DNA of 64,000 nucleotides, taken from positions 230,302 through 294,301 of the forward strand of contig JAJFGJ010000016.1 in the NCBI GenBank assembly GCA_021776175.1, given 5' to 3'. Source of the DNA: Kiloniellaceae bacterium. GTDB taxonomy: Bacteria; Pseudomonadota; Alphaproteobacteria; Kiloniellales; J153. Shown here piece after piece: positions 37,636 to 46,492 of this stretch; within the stretch, counting starts at the first letter, position 1; each line of letters begins with the position of its first letter. The notes under the pieces were generated by a model. The model saw only the letters and a program-made list of their open reading frames with translations. It searched no databases and was not told the DNA's origin. The position numbers were made by a program, and so were the translations under genes.

Positions 37636-40041
37636 TAGCTCGTCGAGGATTTCCCGGGACCGCCGCAGCTCCATTTCCTCGGGGATGCGAACCCCCTCCA
37701 GGGCCTCGAAGCCGCGCCGTCCCTGCTGGCGGCCCAGGGGGTCGCGGCCGGTGCCCGGTTGCGCGCCGACCTGGCCCATGCCGGGGGGGGCGCCCGCGCC
37801 CATGGCTTCCATGAAACGCTCGGCCATGTCGCGCATGCCTTGCTGCAGCTGATCCAGGGCGCGGGTCTGCGGCCCCACGGCGTCCGAGGATTCGCCCCCT
37901 TCCAGGGCGTCGCGGGCATCGCGCATGGCACGTTCCGCGCGGCCCAGGGGGCCGGGGATGTCGCCCAGGGCGTCGCCCAGCTGGCGCATCATCTCGCCCA
38001 GTTCCCGGCGCAGCGCCTCTTGGCCGCGTGCGTCGCTCCGGCTTTCCTCGCCCGATGCCTCGTTATCCGGACCGACCTTGCCCTCGCGTTGCGCGCGCTC
38101 GAAGCTGCGGTCGAGCAGGTCCTGCTGGCGGCGGGTGAGGTTCTCCATGTCCTCCATCATGCGCATGGCCTCGCGCGAGCGTTCGTCCATGCCTTGCGCG
38201 TAGGGATCGGCGCGCAGATTTTCCAGCATGTTCTGGAGCTGCGCCAGCAAGTCGCGGGCGGCATCGCGGGCGCCGTTGCGCGCCATCTCCCGGGCCCGGT
38301 CGAGCAGGCGCTGCAAATCCTCGCCTTGCAGCGTCTGCGCGTTGGGCGGCGGCGGCGGCTGTTCCTCGCCCCGCGCCATCTGATCGCGCAGGCGTTCGGC
38401 CAGGGCCTCGAGAAAGCGGTCGAGGGCGGCGCGCATTTCTTCCATCAGGCGTTCGATCTCGGCGTCGTCGGCGCCGCGCGCCAGGGCTTCCATCAGTTTC
38501 TTTTGAATATCCCGCAGGTCGCGCTCGGCGGTCGCCAGTTCGCCTTCTTCCAGGTGCAGCGCCGTATCCCAAAGGATTTGCTGCACCTGCGCCACCGCCG
38601 CCGCGCCGCGGTCGTGAATCAGCCGCCGCTCGGCCGAGCGCAGGGACAAGGCGACCGCCAGGTCATTGAAATAGTGGTCCGGGCGGTCGTAGATCTCGCC
38701 CAGGGCGCGGACCACGGGCAGGCGGGCGTCGGGGTCGAGGGTCAATTGCTTTCGCAACTCGGCCAGGGCGCGCGCGACCGGGTGGTTGAAAATGCGCTCC
38801 GGCAGCACGGTGCGGATGGCTTCGCTTTCTCCGCGCTGTCCCAGGGCGTCCTCGGCCACCAGTTGGACCTCGACCGCGATGCCGGCCCAGGGATGCGGCG
38901 TCAGGTCATGGAAGCTCAAGGACTCCGCGTCCCGCAGGCCGATGCCGGGCAAGGCCAAATCGATGATGAGCGCCGGCGCCTCGGGATTGTCGAGGCGCCG
39001 GATCCTGCCGCTTACCCCGGCCAGTCCGTAGTCGTCCCGGGCCAGGTATTCGAGCCGCAGGGCGGCGCGTTCGCTGCGCCCGGGGGCGGTGAGGAATTCA
39101 ATGCTAGGGACTCGGTCGGGAATAATATTCAGGGACCAGACGGCGAGGTCCCGGCCCCCTTGCTCCACCCGCAAGGTCTCGCCGCTTTCCAGGGTCAGGC
39201 TGGCCTTGTAGGCATCCAAGGTCACGGCCTTGAAGGGCACGGCGGCCTCGCCGGCGATCAAGCTCGGCACCCCGCGCCCGCCTTGGACTTGGGCCAGAAC
39301 GATGCTGCCGGCCGGAGCCTCGACGGCGGTTTCGACGGCGGCGGCGGCGCCGCGTGCCCGCGCTCGATCGGAATCGAGAAACAGCGGCGGCAGGCCGGTG
39401 TAGGCCGGGGGGTTGATCCAGACGTCCAACCCGGCCGGCGGGGCCATGGCCAGGGCGCCTAAATCGGGCCGCGAGGCGCGCTCCAGGCGGCCGGCGGCAT
39501 CGCCGTGGCCAAGGACCGCGCCAATGACCAGCAACAGGCCCAGGGCGGCGCGCAGGGCGAAGGGATCGCGCGCGGCCAGCCCGGCGCGCGGCAAGCCAAC
39601 CCGCAGGCGGGCCAGGCGGGCGCGCGAACGCCGCTGGTGCAGGGTCCAGAGCTGGGCGCTGCCCCGGTCGGCGGTCCCCGCGGTCAGGGTATCGTCCAGG
39701 CTGGCGAGCGGCCGGTGGTCGAGGCCGCTATCGAGCTCCAGACGGCGGCGAGCCTGCCCGGCGCTGGGCGCCAAGACGCCGCCGAGCCCGCGCCAGGCGA
39801 GAAAAAAGAACCCGCCGAGCAGCGCCAGCAGGATCAGGCCGTGCAGCCATCCGGGCAGAAGCGGCAAGATGTCGATCAGGGCGAGGGCCAGGAACAGCCC
39901 GGCCACGCCCAGGGCCGGGGCGATGGCGGGCCACAACCGCTCCCACCACAAGGCGGCGCGGGCGGCGGCCAGGAGCGCCGCCAGGCGCGCCATGGCGGGC
40001 GCCGGGTTTCGCTGCTCCGTCTTAGCCTTAGTCCTCGTCAT
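37561..40041 (-). CDS. TIGR02302 / DUF4175 membrane protein
   Basis: 826 aa. Two or three N-terminal membrane helices (ALGVAGLFLALALIDIL, LILLALLGGFFFLAW, then AALGLLLVIGAVLG), a periplasmic region with the conserved ALRLEYLARDDYGLAGVSG, and a long C-terminal helical, coiled-coil and Gln/Arg-rich part (residues about 470-826). The family is alphaproteobacterial and of unknown function, regularly next to lysA-argH as here. Its last 24 codons are repeated at 35.9 kb, so the protein end may come from the inserted segment. Confidence 0.9.
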   Translation of the reverse strand: MTRTKAKTEQRNPAPAMARLAALLAAARAALWWERLWPAIAPALGVAGLFLALALIDILPLLPGWLHGLILLALLGGFFFLAWRGLGGVLAPSAGQARRRLELDSGLDHRPLASLDDTLTAGTADRGSAQLWTLHQRRSRARLARLRVGLPRAGLAARDPFALRAALGLLLVIGAVLGHGDAAGRLERASRPDLGALAMAPPAGLDVWINPPAYTGLPPLFLDSDRARARGAAAAVETAVEAPAGSIVLAQVQGGRGVPSLIAGEAAVPFKAVTLDAYKASLTLESGETLRVEQGGRDLAVWSLNIIPDRVPSIEFLTAPGRSERAALRLEYLARDDYGLAGVSGRIRRLDNPEAPALIIDLALPGIGLRDAESLSFHDLTPHPWAGIAVEVQLVAEDALGQRGESEAIRTVLPERIFNHPVARALAELRKQLTLDPDARLPVVRALGEIYDRPDHYFNDLAVALSLRSAERRLIHDRGAAAVAQVQQILWDTALHLEEGELATAERDLRDIQKKLMEALARGADDAEIERLMEEMRAALDRFLEALAERLRDQMARGEEQPPPPPNAQTLQGEDLQRLLDRAREMARNGARDAARDLLAQLQNMLENLRADPYAQGMDERSREAMRMMEDMENLTRRQQDLLDRSFERAQREGKVGPDNEASGEESRSDARGQEALRRELGEMMRQLGDALGDIPGPLGRAERAMRDARDALEGGESSDAVGPQTRALDQLQQGMRDMAERFMEAMGAGAPPGMGQVGAQPGTGRDPLGRQQGRRGFEALEGVRIPEEMELRRSREILDELRRRRGEAARPPVELDYIDRLLKQF

Positions 40042-40059
40042 CCGGATATCTCCGGTTGC

Positions 40060-41352
40060 CTAGGCAACTCCGCGCGCCGCCGGGCGGGCCGGGTCCAGCC
40101 AGTCCGGCAGCGGCGTTTCGGCCAACATGGCCGCGTAGCTGGGCCGCGCCCGGACAATGGCGTGATCGCCGCCGCGCACCAAGACCTCGGGCACCAGCCT
40201 GCGGCCATTATAGGTCGAAGACATGACCGCGCCATAGGCGCCGCTGGAGCAAATCGCCAGCAGATCCCCGGCCGCGACCGGGGGCAAGCCGCGCTGCCTG
40301 GCGAAGGTATCGGCGGTTTCGCAGATCGGCCCGACGATATCGACCGGCATTTCCCCGGCCCCGGCGGCGGGCGCCGCGACCGGCTTGAAGGCGTGAAAAG
40401 CGTCGTACATGGACGGCCGGATCAAGTCGTTCATGGCCGCGTCGACAATCACGAAGCGGCGCGCCGTGCCTTGCTTGACGTAGAGGACGCGAGTGACCAG
40501 CACGCCCGCGTTGCCGACCAGGAAGCGGCCCGGCTCGAACACCAGCTCGGCGGGCAAGCCGGCGGCGCATTCGCGGACCAGGGCGGCATAGGCCGCCAAG
40601 TCGGGCGGCGTTTCGCCGTCGTAGGAAATGCCCAGGCCGCCGCCGAAATCGAGCCGCCGCAAGGGCACGCCCTGGCCTTTCAGATCCCGGTACAGGGCGG
40701 TCAATTTCCCGAAGGCGGCGCGGTAAGGCGCGAGATCGGTCAACTGCGACCCGATATGGACCGCCAGGCCCTCAAGCGAAATGCCGGGCAGGTCCAGGGC
40801 CAGCTTGACCGCGTCCTGGATGTGGCCGAGGTCGATGCCGAACTTATTCTCGGCCTGTCCGGTCGAGATTTTCGCGTGGGTCATGGCGTCGACGTCGGGA
40901 TTGACCCGCAGGGCCACCGGCGCGCGCCGCCCCAGGGATTCCGCGACCTGGGACAGGGCCTCCAATTCCGGCACGGATTCGACGTTGAACTGCAGAATGT
41001 CCGCCTGTAACCCGGCGGCCATTTCCTCAGCTGTCTTGCCGACTCCGGCGAAGACGATCTTGGCGGCGGGAACGCCGGCCGCCAGGGCGATGCGCATTTC
41101 GCCTTCCGAGACCACGTCGGCGCCCGCGCCCAGCTTCGCCAGGGTGCGCACCACGGCCAGGTTGCCATTGGCCTTCAGGGCGTAGCAAATCGTCGCCGGC
41201 AGGCCGGACAAGGCCCGCTCCATGGCCGAGTAGGCGCCCTCGATCTCGCCGGAGGCATAGCAATAGAACGGCGTGCCGACGGTTTGCGCCAGCGCGCTCA
41301 AGGAGACTGCCTCGGCATGGAGGACGCCCTCGCGGTATTGGAAGGCTGTCAT
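40060..41352 (-). CDS. lysA: Diaminopimelate decarboxylase
   Basis: Last step of lysine synthesis; 430 aa from ATG 41352, overlapping the lipoprotein stop (ATGA). Fold-type III PLP enzyme: the PLP lysine is in CYALKANGNLAVV, the HIGSQLTDLAPY and LDFGGGLGISYDGE motifs bind phosphate, and the second-subunit catalytic Cys is in VGPICETADTFA. EPGRFLVGNAG is the usual substrate-site motif. It belongs to argH-lptM-lysA-DUF4175. Confidence 0.96.
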   Translation of the reverse strand: MTAFQYREGVLHAEAVSLSALAQTVGTPFYCYASGEIEGAYSAMERALSGLPATICYALKANGNLAVVRTLAKLGAGADVVSEGEMRIALAAGVPAAKIVFAGVGKTAEEMAAGLQADILQFNVESVPELEALSQVAESLGRRAPVALRVNPDVDAMTHAKISTGQAENKFGIDLGHIQDAVKLALDLPGISLEGLAVHIGSQLTDLAPYRAAFGKLTALYRDLKGQGVPLRRLDFGGGLGISYDGETPPDLAAYAALVRECAAGLPAELVFEPGRFLVGNAGVLVTRVLYVKQGTARRFVIVDAAMNDLIRPSMYDAFHAFKPVAAPAAGAGEMPVDIVGPICETADTFARQRGLPPVAAGDLLAICSSGAYGAVMSSTYNGRRLVPEVLVRGGDHAIVRARPSYAAMLAETPLPDWLDPARPAARGVA

Positions 41353-41615
41353 TGCGCGTCCGGGTCGCCATAGGTGGTTTTCGTGCGCGGGTTCGGAAAC
41401 GACGTCAGGTCGCCCGCGCCACGGGTAATCTCGCGCGAGCGCGGTTTCTCGGCCGTCTTGCCGCTGGGCAAGACCGTGGCCGGGTTCGGGTAGACGCGCG
41501 GATAGGTATAGGCCTCCGTCGCGTCGTCGGGGGCGCGCAAGGGCGCGCGCTTGCCGCAGGCGCTCAAGGCCAAGGCGGCCATAAGCGCCGCCAATATCAG
41601 GCGTCCCCCTGTCAT
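41349..41615 (-). CDS. lptM: Small LptM-like lipoprotein
   Basis: 88 aa with a signal peptide and lipobox ([17 protein letters not shown]). The CGKRAPLR start of the mature protein is the YifL/LptM signature; LptM helps LptD mature in the outer membrane in E. coli. It overlaps argH (ATGA) at its start and lysA at its stop, in an order conserved across proteobacteria. Confidence 0.85.
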   Translation of the reverse strand: MTGGRLILAALMAALALSACGKRAPLRAPDDATEAYTYPRVYPNPATVLPSGKTAEKPRSREITRGAGDLTSFPNPRTKTTYGDPDAQ

Positions 41616-43030
41616 AGGAATCGCTCCCGCGCCGCCGCCGCCGCCTCGCGCACCCGCGCCGGCGCGGTGCCGCCCAGGCTGGTCCGGCTGCGCACCGAGG
41701 CATCGACGCTCAGCACCTCGAATACGTCTTGGGTAATGCGGGCTTCGATGGCCTGCATCTCGGCCAGGGGCAGTTCGGCGAGATCGCGGCCAAGCGCCTC
41801 GGCGCGGCGCACGATGGCGCCGGTAATGTGATGGGCGTCGCGGAAGGCCAAACCCAGAACCCGGACCAGCCAGTCCGCCAGGTCGGTCGCGGTCAAATAC
41901 CCGGCGGCGGTCGCGGCGCGCATGGCCTCGGCGTCGGGGGTCATGTCGCGGATCATCCCGGTGCTGGCGCCCAGGCAGATCGAGAGCGTTTCCGCGGCGT
42001 CGAACAGCGGTTCCTTGTCTTCCTGCATGTCCTTGCAGAACGCCATGGGCAGGCCCTTCATCATCACCAACATGGTGTTAAGCGCGCCGATAACCCGGCC
42101 CGCCTTGCCGCGCACCAGCTCGGCCGCGTCGGGATTGCGCTTCTGCGGCATGATCGAGCTGCCGGTGCTGAAGGCATCCGACAGGCGGACATAGCCGAAG
42201 CCGGCGGCGCACCATAGCACTAATTCCTCGGCCAGGCGCGATAGATGGATGGCGACGATGGAGCCCGCCGAAAGGAACTCCATGGCGAAGTCGCGGTCGG
42301 AAACCGAATCCATGGAATTCGCGCTCGGGCGGTCGAAGCCCAGGGCCTTGGCGGTCGCGGCCCGGTCGATGGGGAATGACGTGCCCGCCAGGGCCGCCGA
42401 CCCCAGGGGGCATTCGTTCAGGCGCGCGCGCGCGTCCGCGAGGCGGCCCCGGTCGCGGCCCAGCATCTCGACATAGGCCAGGAGGTGATGACCCAGGGTC
42501 ACCGGCTGCGCCGCCTGCAGATGGGTGAATCCGGGCATGACGGTTTCGGCATGGGCCTCGGCCTGTTCGATCAAGGCGGATTGCAGATCGCGAAGCTGCC
42601 CGTCGAGGCCATCCATGGCGTCGCGCACCCAAAGACGCACATCGGTCACCACCTGATCGTTGCGCGAGCGCGCCGTGTGCAGACGTCCGGCGGCCTCGCC
42701 GATCAACTCGCGCAGGCGCGCTTCCACGTTCATATGGATGTCTTCGTACTCGACCCGGAACGGGAACTCGCCGGCCTCGATTTCTCCCGCGATCGTGTCT
42801 AGACCGTCCAGGATCGCCGCCCCATCGTGCGCCGCCACGATCCCGCGCGCGACCAGCATCTTGCAATGGGCCCGCGAGGCGGCGATATCTTGGGCATGGA
42901 GCCGGCGGTCGAAATCGATCGAGGCATTGATGCGCCGCATCGCCTCGGCCGGGCCCTGGGCGAAGCGTCCGCCCCACATGAGGTTGGGGCCGGGGTTGCC
43001 GCCGGGGTCTTTGTTATCTGGTGTTGTCAT
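41612..43030 (-). CDS. argH: Argininosuccinate lyase
   Basis: Final step of arginine synthesis, 472 aa from ATG 43030 ([23 protein letters not shown]); TTG 43054 would add eight residues. Fumarase/aspartase superfamily: [35 protein letters not shown] and the signature [12 protein letters not shown] with the catalytic Ser are seen. It is divergent from the tlpA-like gene with only 23 bp between start codons. Confidence 0.96.
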   Translation of the reverse strand: MTTPDNKDPGGNPGPNLMWGGRFAQGPAEAMRRINASIDFDRRLHAQDIAASRAHCKMLVARGIVAAHDGAAILDGLDTIAGEIEAGEFPFRVEYEDIHMNVEARLRELIGEAAGRLHTARSRNDQVVTDVRLWVRDAMDGLDGQLRDLQSALIEQAEAHAETVMPGFTHLQAAQPVTLGHHLLAYVEMLGRDRGRLADARARLNECPLGSAALAGTSFPIDRAATAKALGFDRPSANSMDSVSDRDFAMEFLSAGSIVAIHLSRLAEELVLWCAAGFGYVRLSDAFSTGSSIMPQKRNPDAAELVRGKAGRVIGALNTMLVMMKGLPMAFCKDMQEDKEPLFDAAETLSICLGASTGMIRDMTPDAEAMRAATAAGYLTATDLADWLVRVLGLAFRDAHHITGAIVRRAEALGRDLAELPLAEMQAIEARITQDVFEVLSVDASVRSRTSLGGTAPARVREAAAAARERFL

Positions 43031-43053
43031 TTTTCGAGCGAAGGTTGCATGCA

Positions 43054-43656
43054 ATGTCGATAAGGAAAGCCCTCGAGGCCGCGATCCTGGTGCTGGCGCT
43101 GGGCGGGCTCGCCTTACCCGCCGCCGCGCAGTCCAAGTCCACGCCCCCGCAAGGGCCGTTCGCCGAGGACTTTAGCCTTTTGACCCCGCCCGTGCCAGCG
43201 CCGCTGGAGGTTTTCCAAGACCTCGATGGCGCGCCCGTGCGCCTGGCCGATTTCAAGGGCGACGTGGTGCTCCTGAACTTCTGGGCGACTTGGTGCGCCC
43301 CTTGCGTCCGCGAGATGCCGGCCCTCGACCGCTTGCAATCCATTCTCGGCCGCGAGGGCTTGCGCGTCGTGGCGGTCTCCATCGACCGCGGCGGCAAGCA
43401 AGTGGTGGCGCGCTTCGCCAAGAGAATCGGCTTGCAGAACCTGGCGCTCTATCTCGATCCCAAGTCGGCCCTGGCCCGCGCCTTCGGAGTCTCGGGCCTG
43501 CCCGCGACCTTCCTGATCGATGCCGAGGGCCGCGTCGCGCGCGCGCGCCTCGGCGCCGCCGAATGGGATTCCCACGCGGCGGTGAGCCTGATCCGGTATT
43601 ATCTGAAAGAGGGTGGCGGCGAGAGCGGTATGCGGAACGCGGGGGCGGGAGATTGA
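43054..43656 (+). CDS. TlpA/ResA-like periplasmic thioredoxin
   Basis: 200 aa from ATG 43054 ([18 protein letters not shown]), with an N-terminal signal or anchor. The thioredoxin-like fold has the redox motif WCAPC in [18 protein letters not shown] and the cis-Pro region [10 protein letters not shown]. Such proteins reduce periplasmic disulfides, for instance in cytochrome c maturation. The gene is next to argH as in many alphaproteobacteria. Its 3' end (from 43558) is duplicated at 46324; the present C-terminus is NAGAGD, while the detached copy would end NAGAGASTQ. Confidence 0.92.
   Translation: MSIRKALEAAILVLALGGLALPAAAQSKSTPPQGPFAEDFSLLTPPVPAPLEVFQDLDGAPVRLADFKGDVVLLNFWATWCAPCVREMPALDRLQSILGREGLRVVAVSIDRGGKQVVARFAKRIGLQNLALYLDPKSALARAFGVSGLPATFLIDAEGRVARARLGAAEWDSHAAVSLIRYYLKEGGGESGMRNAGAGD
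43558..43651 (+). repeat. Gene-attached copy of the 94-bp direct repeat
   Basis: Identical over 94 bp to 46324-46417 and includes the last 31 codons of the tlpA-like gene. It ends 5 bp before the stop codon and marks the left edge of the restriction-modification segment. Confidence 0.95.
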
Positions 43657-43673
43657 AGCAACAAATGTTCATG

Positions 43674-43690
43674 TTATGTTCTTAACATAA
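43674..43690. promoter_or_regulatory. 17-bp palindrome before vsr (candidate operator)
   Basis: TTATGTT-CTT-AACATAA has perfect 7-bp arms, nested within an outer GTTC (43667-43670) and GAAC (43693-43696). It lies 18 bp before the vsr start codon, in the AT-rich gap after tlpA. It could bind an autoregulator of the cassette; this is inferred from symmetry and position. Confidence 0.5.
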
Positions 43691-43708
43691 GCGAACCATA
43701 CTGAAAAT

Positions 43709-44200
43709 ATGGCGGATACACGTACGAAGGAACAACGTCGCCGCATTATGCAGGCCGTCCGGGGAAAGGATACTGGCCCGGAATGGGTGGTGCGCAGGCT
43801 ATTGCACAAGGTTGGATATCGATACCGACTCCATCGCAAGGACCTGCCTGGCAAGCCCGACTTGGTTTTCCCATCCCGGAGAAAGGCGATTTTCGTGCAC
43901 GGTTGCTTTTGGCACGCACATGGCTGCCGTTACGGACGCCCGCCAAAATCCCGGCCCGAATACTGGCTGCCGAAGCTAAAGGAAAATAAGCGGCGAGATG
44001 TTGACCGAATCGCCGAACTCGAAAAAATGGGCTGGCAAGTCCTGACGGTCTGGCAATGCGAGATCAAAGATACAGAGGCGGTGACAAAAAGAATGCGCGC
44101 ATTCCTCGACGGTCATGCGGATAAATTTCGGACGACACCTGGTGCGAACGCCATCGAAAGTGATACAGGGTGTGGGGAGCTAGGCATTTTTTATCGGTAG
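43709..44200 (+). CDS. vsr: Very short patch repair endonuclease
   Basis: 163 aa. Vsr nicks DNA at T:G mismatches formed by deamination of 5-methylcytosine at the site of a partner methylase. Seen: RRRIMQAVRGKDTGPEWVVR at the start, KDLPGKPDLVFPSRRKAIFV with the catalytic Asp, HGCFWHAHGCRYGRPPKS with zinc and active-site residues, and the tail VWQCEI. It starts 52 nt after the tlpA stop and 8 nt before the methylase gene, fitting its repair partnership. Confidence 0.95.
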   Translation: MADTRTKEQRRRIMQAVRGKDTGPEWVVRRLLHKVGYRYRLHRKDLPGKPDLVFPSRRKAIFVHGCFWHAHGCRYGRPPKSRPEYWLPKLKENKRRDVDRIAELEKMGWQVLTVWQCEIKDTEAVTKRMRAFLDGHADKFRTTPGANAIESDTGCGELGIFYR

Positions 44201-44208
44201 GGGAAACT

Positions 44209-45474
44209 GTGCGACCGATTGGAATCGATCTTTTCGCCGGAGCGGGAGGCCTCAGCCTAGGTTTCGAGAATGCGGGATTCGATATTGCGGCAGCCGTAGA
44301 GATCGATCCGATCCACTGCGCGACGCACGAGTTTAATTTTCCATACTGTAAGACGATTTGCCGCAGCGTCCCCGATATCGGCGGAGCCGAGCTCCGCCGT
44401 ATGGCGGGAATCGGGAATCGGGATATCGCCGCGGTCTTCGGTGGAGCCCCCTGCCAGGGTTTTTCCATGATCGGCAAGCGGGCACTGGACGACCCACGCA
44501 ACGAACTAGTGCAACATTTCGTGCGTATCGTCCTGGAATTGCAACCTGCCTATTTCGTTTTCGAGAACGTCAAGGGGCTAACCGTGGGGAAGCAACGGCA
44601 AGTTCTCGACGAGACGATCTTGGCGTTCAGCGAGACCGGTTACAGGGTGCTCTTGCCTTACGAGGTACTCAATGCCGCCGATTACGGTGTGCCACAGAAT
44701 CGAAAGCGCCTTTTCCTGATCGGAGCGAGGGAAGGATGCGACCTGCCGCAATATCCCAAATCGCTATCGGAACGCGTGGCAGTACTAGATGCCATAGGCG
44801 ATCTTCCCGAGGCCGATAACTTTCCCGACCTGCTCGAACGCGACTGGGCAGAAACCGAATTCGGTAGTCCTTCGCGCTTTGCGCGCAGGCTGCGCGGTAT
44901 CGACAACGATCCCGGAAATTACGGTTATCGCCGCGACTTCGACCGGGATATCATGACATCGAGTCTGCGAACGGCCCATACCGAGAAATCCCGCCGCCGT
45001 TTCTCCGAAACCGAGTTTGGCAAGACCGAGCCCGTCAGCCGTTTTCACAAGCTAGACCCCGAAGGTCTTTGCAATACATTACGGGCTGGCACGGCCAGCG
45101 ATCGAGGCGCTTTCACATCGCCGCGCCCAATTCACCCTTATGCGTCGCGCGTAATTACGAATCGGGAGGCTGCCCGTCTACACTCGTATCCTGACTGGTT
45201 CCGGTTCCATGTCACCAAGTGGCATGGTTTCCGGCAGATCGGGAATTCGGTTCCCCCGTTACTGGCGCAAGCCGTTGCTGCCCAGATCATGGCTGCCCTG
45301 GGCGAGGTCCCTTCGGTGCCTCGGCGGAAATTAGAACTCAGGGACCCGGCCTTACTCGAACTCTCGATGGCCCAGGCAGCGACGTATTACGATGTGCCTC
45401 ACGACGTAATTCCAAAGCGTCAGCGAAGCGCCGTTACCCCCGCACCGAGCGAGGGAGTGCGGACTTCGGCATGA
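44209..45474 (+). CDS. DNA (cytosine-5-)-methyltransferase
   Basis: 421 aa from GTG 44209 with GGGGAA just upstream; a GTG at 44170 would overlap vsr. C5-methylase motifs are in order: I DLFAGAGGLSLGFENAG, IV GGAPCQGFS with the catalytic Cys, VI FENVKGL, VIII QNRKRLFLIGAR, IX near SRVITNREAARLHSYPD and X GNSVPPLLAQAVA. The target-recognition domain lies between VIII and IX. The site is not predictable; the Vsr partner suggests a C:G-adjacent target prone to T:G mismatches. It overlaps the nuclease gene (ATGA). Confidence 0.96.
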   Translation: MRPIGIDLFAGAGGLSLGFENAGFDIAAAVEIDPIHCATHEFNFPYCKTICRSVPDIGGAELRRMAGIGNRDIAAVFGGAPCQGFSMIGKRALDDPRNELVQHFVRIVLELQPAYFVFENVKGLTVGKQRQVLDETILAFSETGYRVLLPYEVLNAADYGVPQNRKRLFLIGAREGCDLPQYPKSLSERVAVLDAIGDLPEADNFPDLLERDWAETEFGSPSRFARRLRGIDNDPGNYGYRRDFDRDIMTSSLRTAHTEKSRRRFSETEFGKTEPVSRFHKLDPEGLCNTLRAGTASDRGAFTSPRPIHPYASRVITNREAARLHSYPDWFRFHVTKWHGFRQIGNSVPPLLAQAVAAQIMAALGEVPSVPRRKLELRDPALLELSMAQAATYYDVPHDVIPKRQRSAVTPAPSEGVRTSA

Positions 45475-46312
45475 GCAAAGAAGACGGCGACGCGGAAGAG
45501 GATACCGGCACGGAACCAAGATGGAATCGGTACCAGGCGATTATCATCGACATATTCCAACGGAACCATAAAGGCGGCGAAGAATTCGAGTTCGGTCGCG
45601 AAGAAATCGCCGAAGCCGCGCACCGGCTGGAAATAGAACCGCCCAAGAATCTGGGCGATGTGATCTACACTTTTCGTTACCGCAAGCCCCTACCCCAGCC
45701 TATTCTCAATACACAGCCTGCGGGCAGGCACTGGCTGATATTAGGGGCGGGCGACGCCAGATACCGCTTCCGGCTCAGCAAGCTCGCGACCGTCTTTCCA
45801 ACCCAGGGCATGATGGTGCGCAAAATCCCGGACGCCACGCCCGAAATAATATCTCAATACGCACTTGGAGACGAGCAGGCCCTGCTTGCGAAAATCCGCT
45901 ACAATCGCTGATCGACATATTTCTCGGCATCGTCGCCTATTCGCTGCAAAACCATTTGCGCACTAAGATTTCTAACTACGGGCAGATCGAAATCGACGAA
46001 CTTTATGTAGGAATCGATGCCAGAGGCGCGCAATATATCGTGCCGGTTCAGGCCAAGGGCGGCACCGATACGCTCGGAGTGATCCAAACCATTCAAGATA
46101 CGATCTTTTGCGAGACACAGGACCGCTACAAACACTGCGTCGCACGTCCAGTCTCTACGCAGTTTATGGCCGACGACACCATCGCCATGTTCGAACTTCA
46201 TTTCGACGGGGACGAAGTATCCATAGTACGCGAAAAGCACTACCGGCTGGTCGAATCCAAGAACATTGGAGAAAAGGACCTGGCCACCTACCGATTACCT
46301 GAACCGGACTAA
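45471..46312 (+). pseudogene. Type II restriction endonuclease broken by a frameshift
   Basis: ATG 45471 opens a frame that stops at 45909-45911 after LLAKIRYNR (146 aa). The second part continues in the -1 frame from CTG 45908: LIDIFLGIVAYSLQNHLRTK, then IEIDELYVGID and VPVQAKGGTD, ending at 46312. Joined, KIRYNRLIDIFLGIVAY is continuous, as in the related endonuclease family, so one base (probably C near 45908) is missing. The nuclease core (Asp/Glu of EIDELYVGID and Q-x-K of VPVQAKGG) lies entirely after the break, so the short product should be inactive. No slippery heptamer is present. A sequencing error is the alternative. Confidence 0.8.
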
Positions 46313-46323
46313 CGGCGCATTGG

Positions 46324-46431
46324 GCCGAATGGGATTCCCACGCGGCGGTGAGCCTGATCCGGTATTATCTGAAAGAGGGTGGCGGCGAGAGCGGTATGCG
46401 GAACGCGGGGGCGGGAGCGTCGACTCAATAG
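46324..46431 (+). pseudogene. Detached 3' end of the tlpA-like gene (94-bp repeat copy plus original tail)
   Basis: 46324-46417 repeats 43558-43651 exactly. In the same frame it continues GAG-ASTQ to TAG at 46429-46431, giving an alternative C-terminus for the tlpA-like protein. There is no gene body before it; the nuclease gene ends 11 nt upstream. It is probably the original gene end displaced by the inserted cassette. Confidence 0.85.
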
Positions 46432-46492
46432 TTGCGCCGCGCCGTCAACGGCCTGAAGGTATCCAGGACCTTTAGCATTACAGGCTGGCACG

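Noticed and set aside
45219..45470. In-frame extension upstream of the restriction endonuclease start
   Set aside because: It overlaps the methylase C-terminus; ATG 45471 overlapping the methylase stop is the better start.
45906..45914. Programmed -1 frameshift in the endonuclease gene
   Set aside because: No slippery heptamer or stimulatory hairpin is visible at the break; a mutation or sequencing error is simpler.
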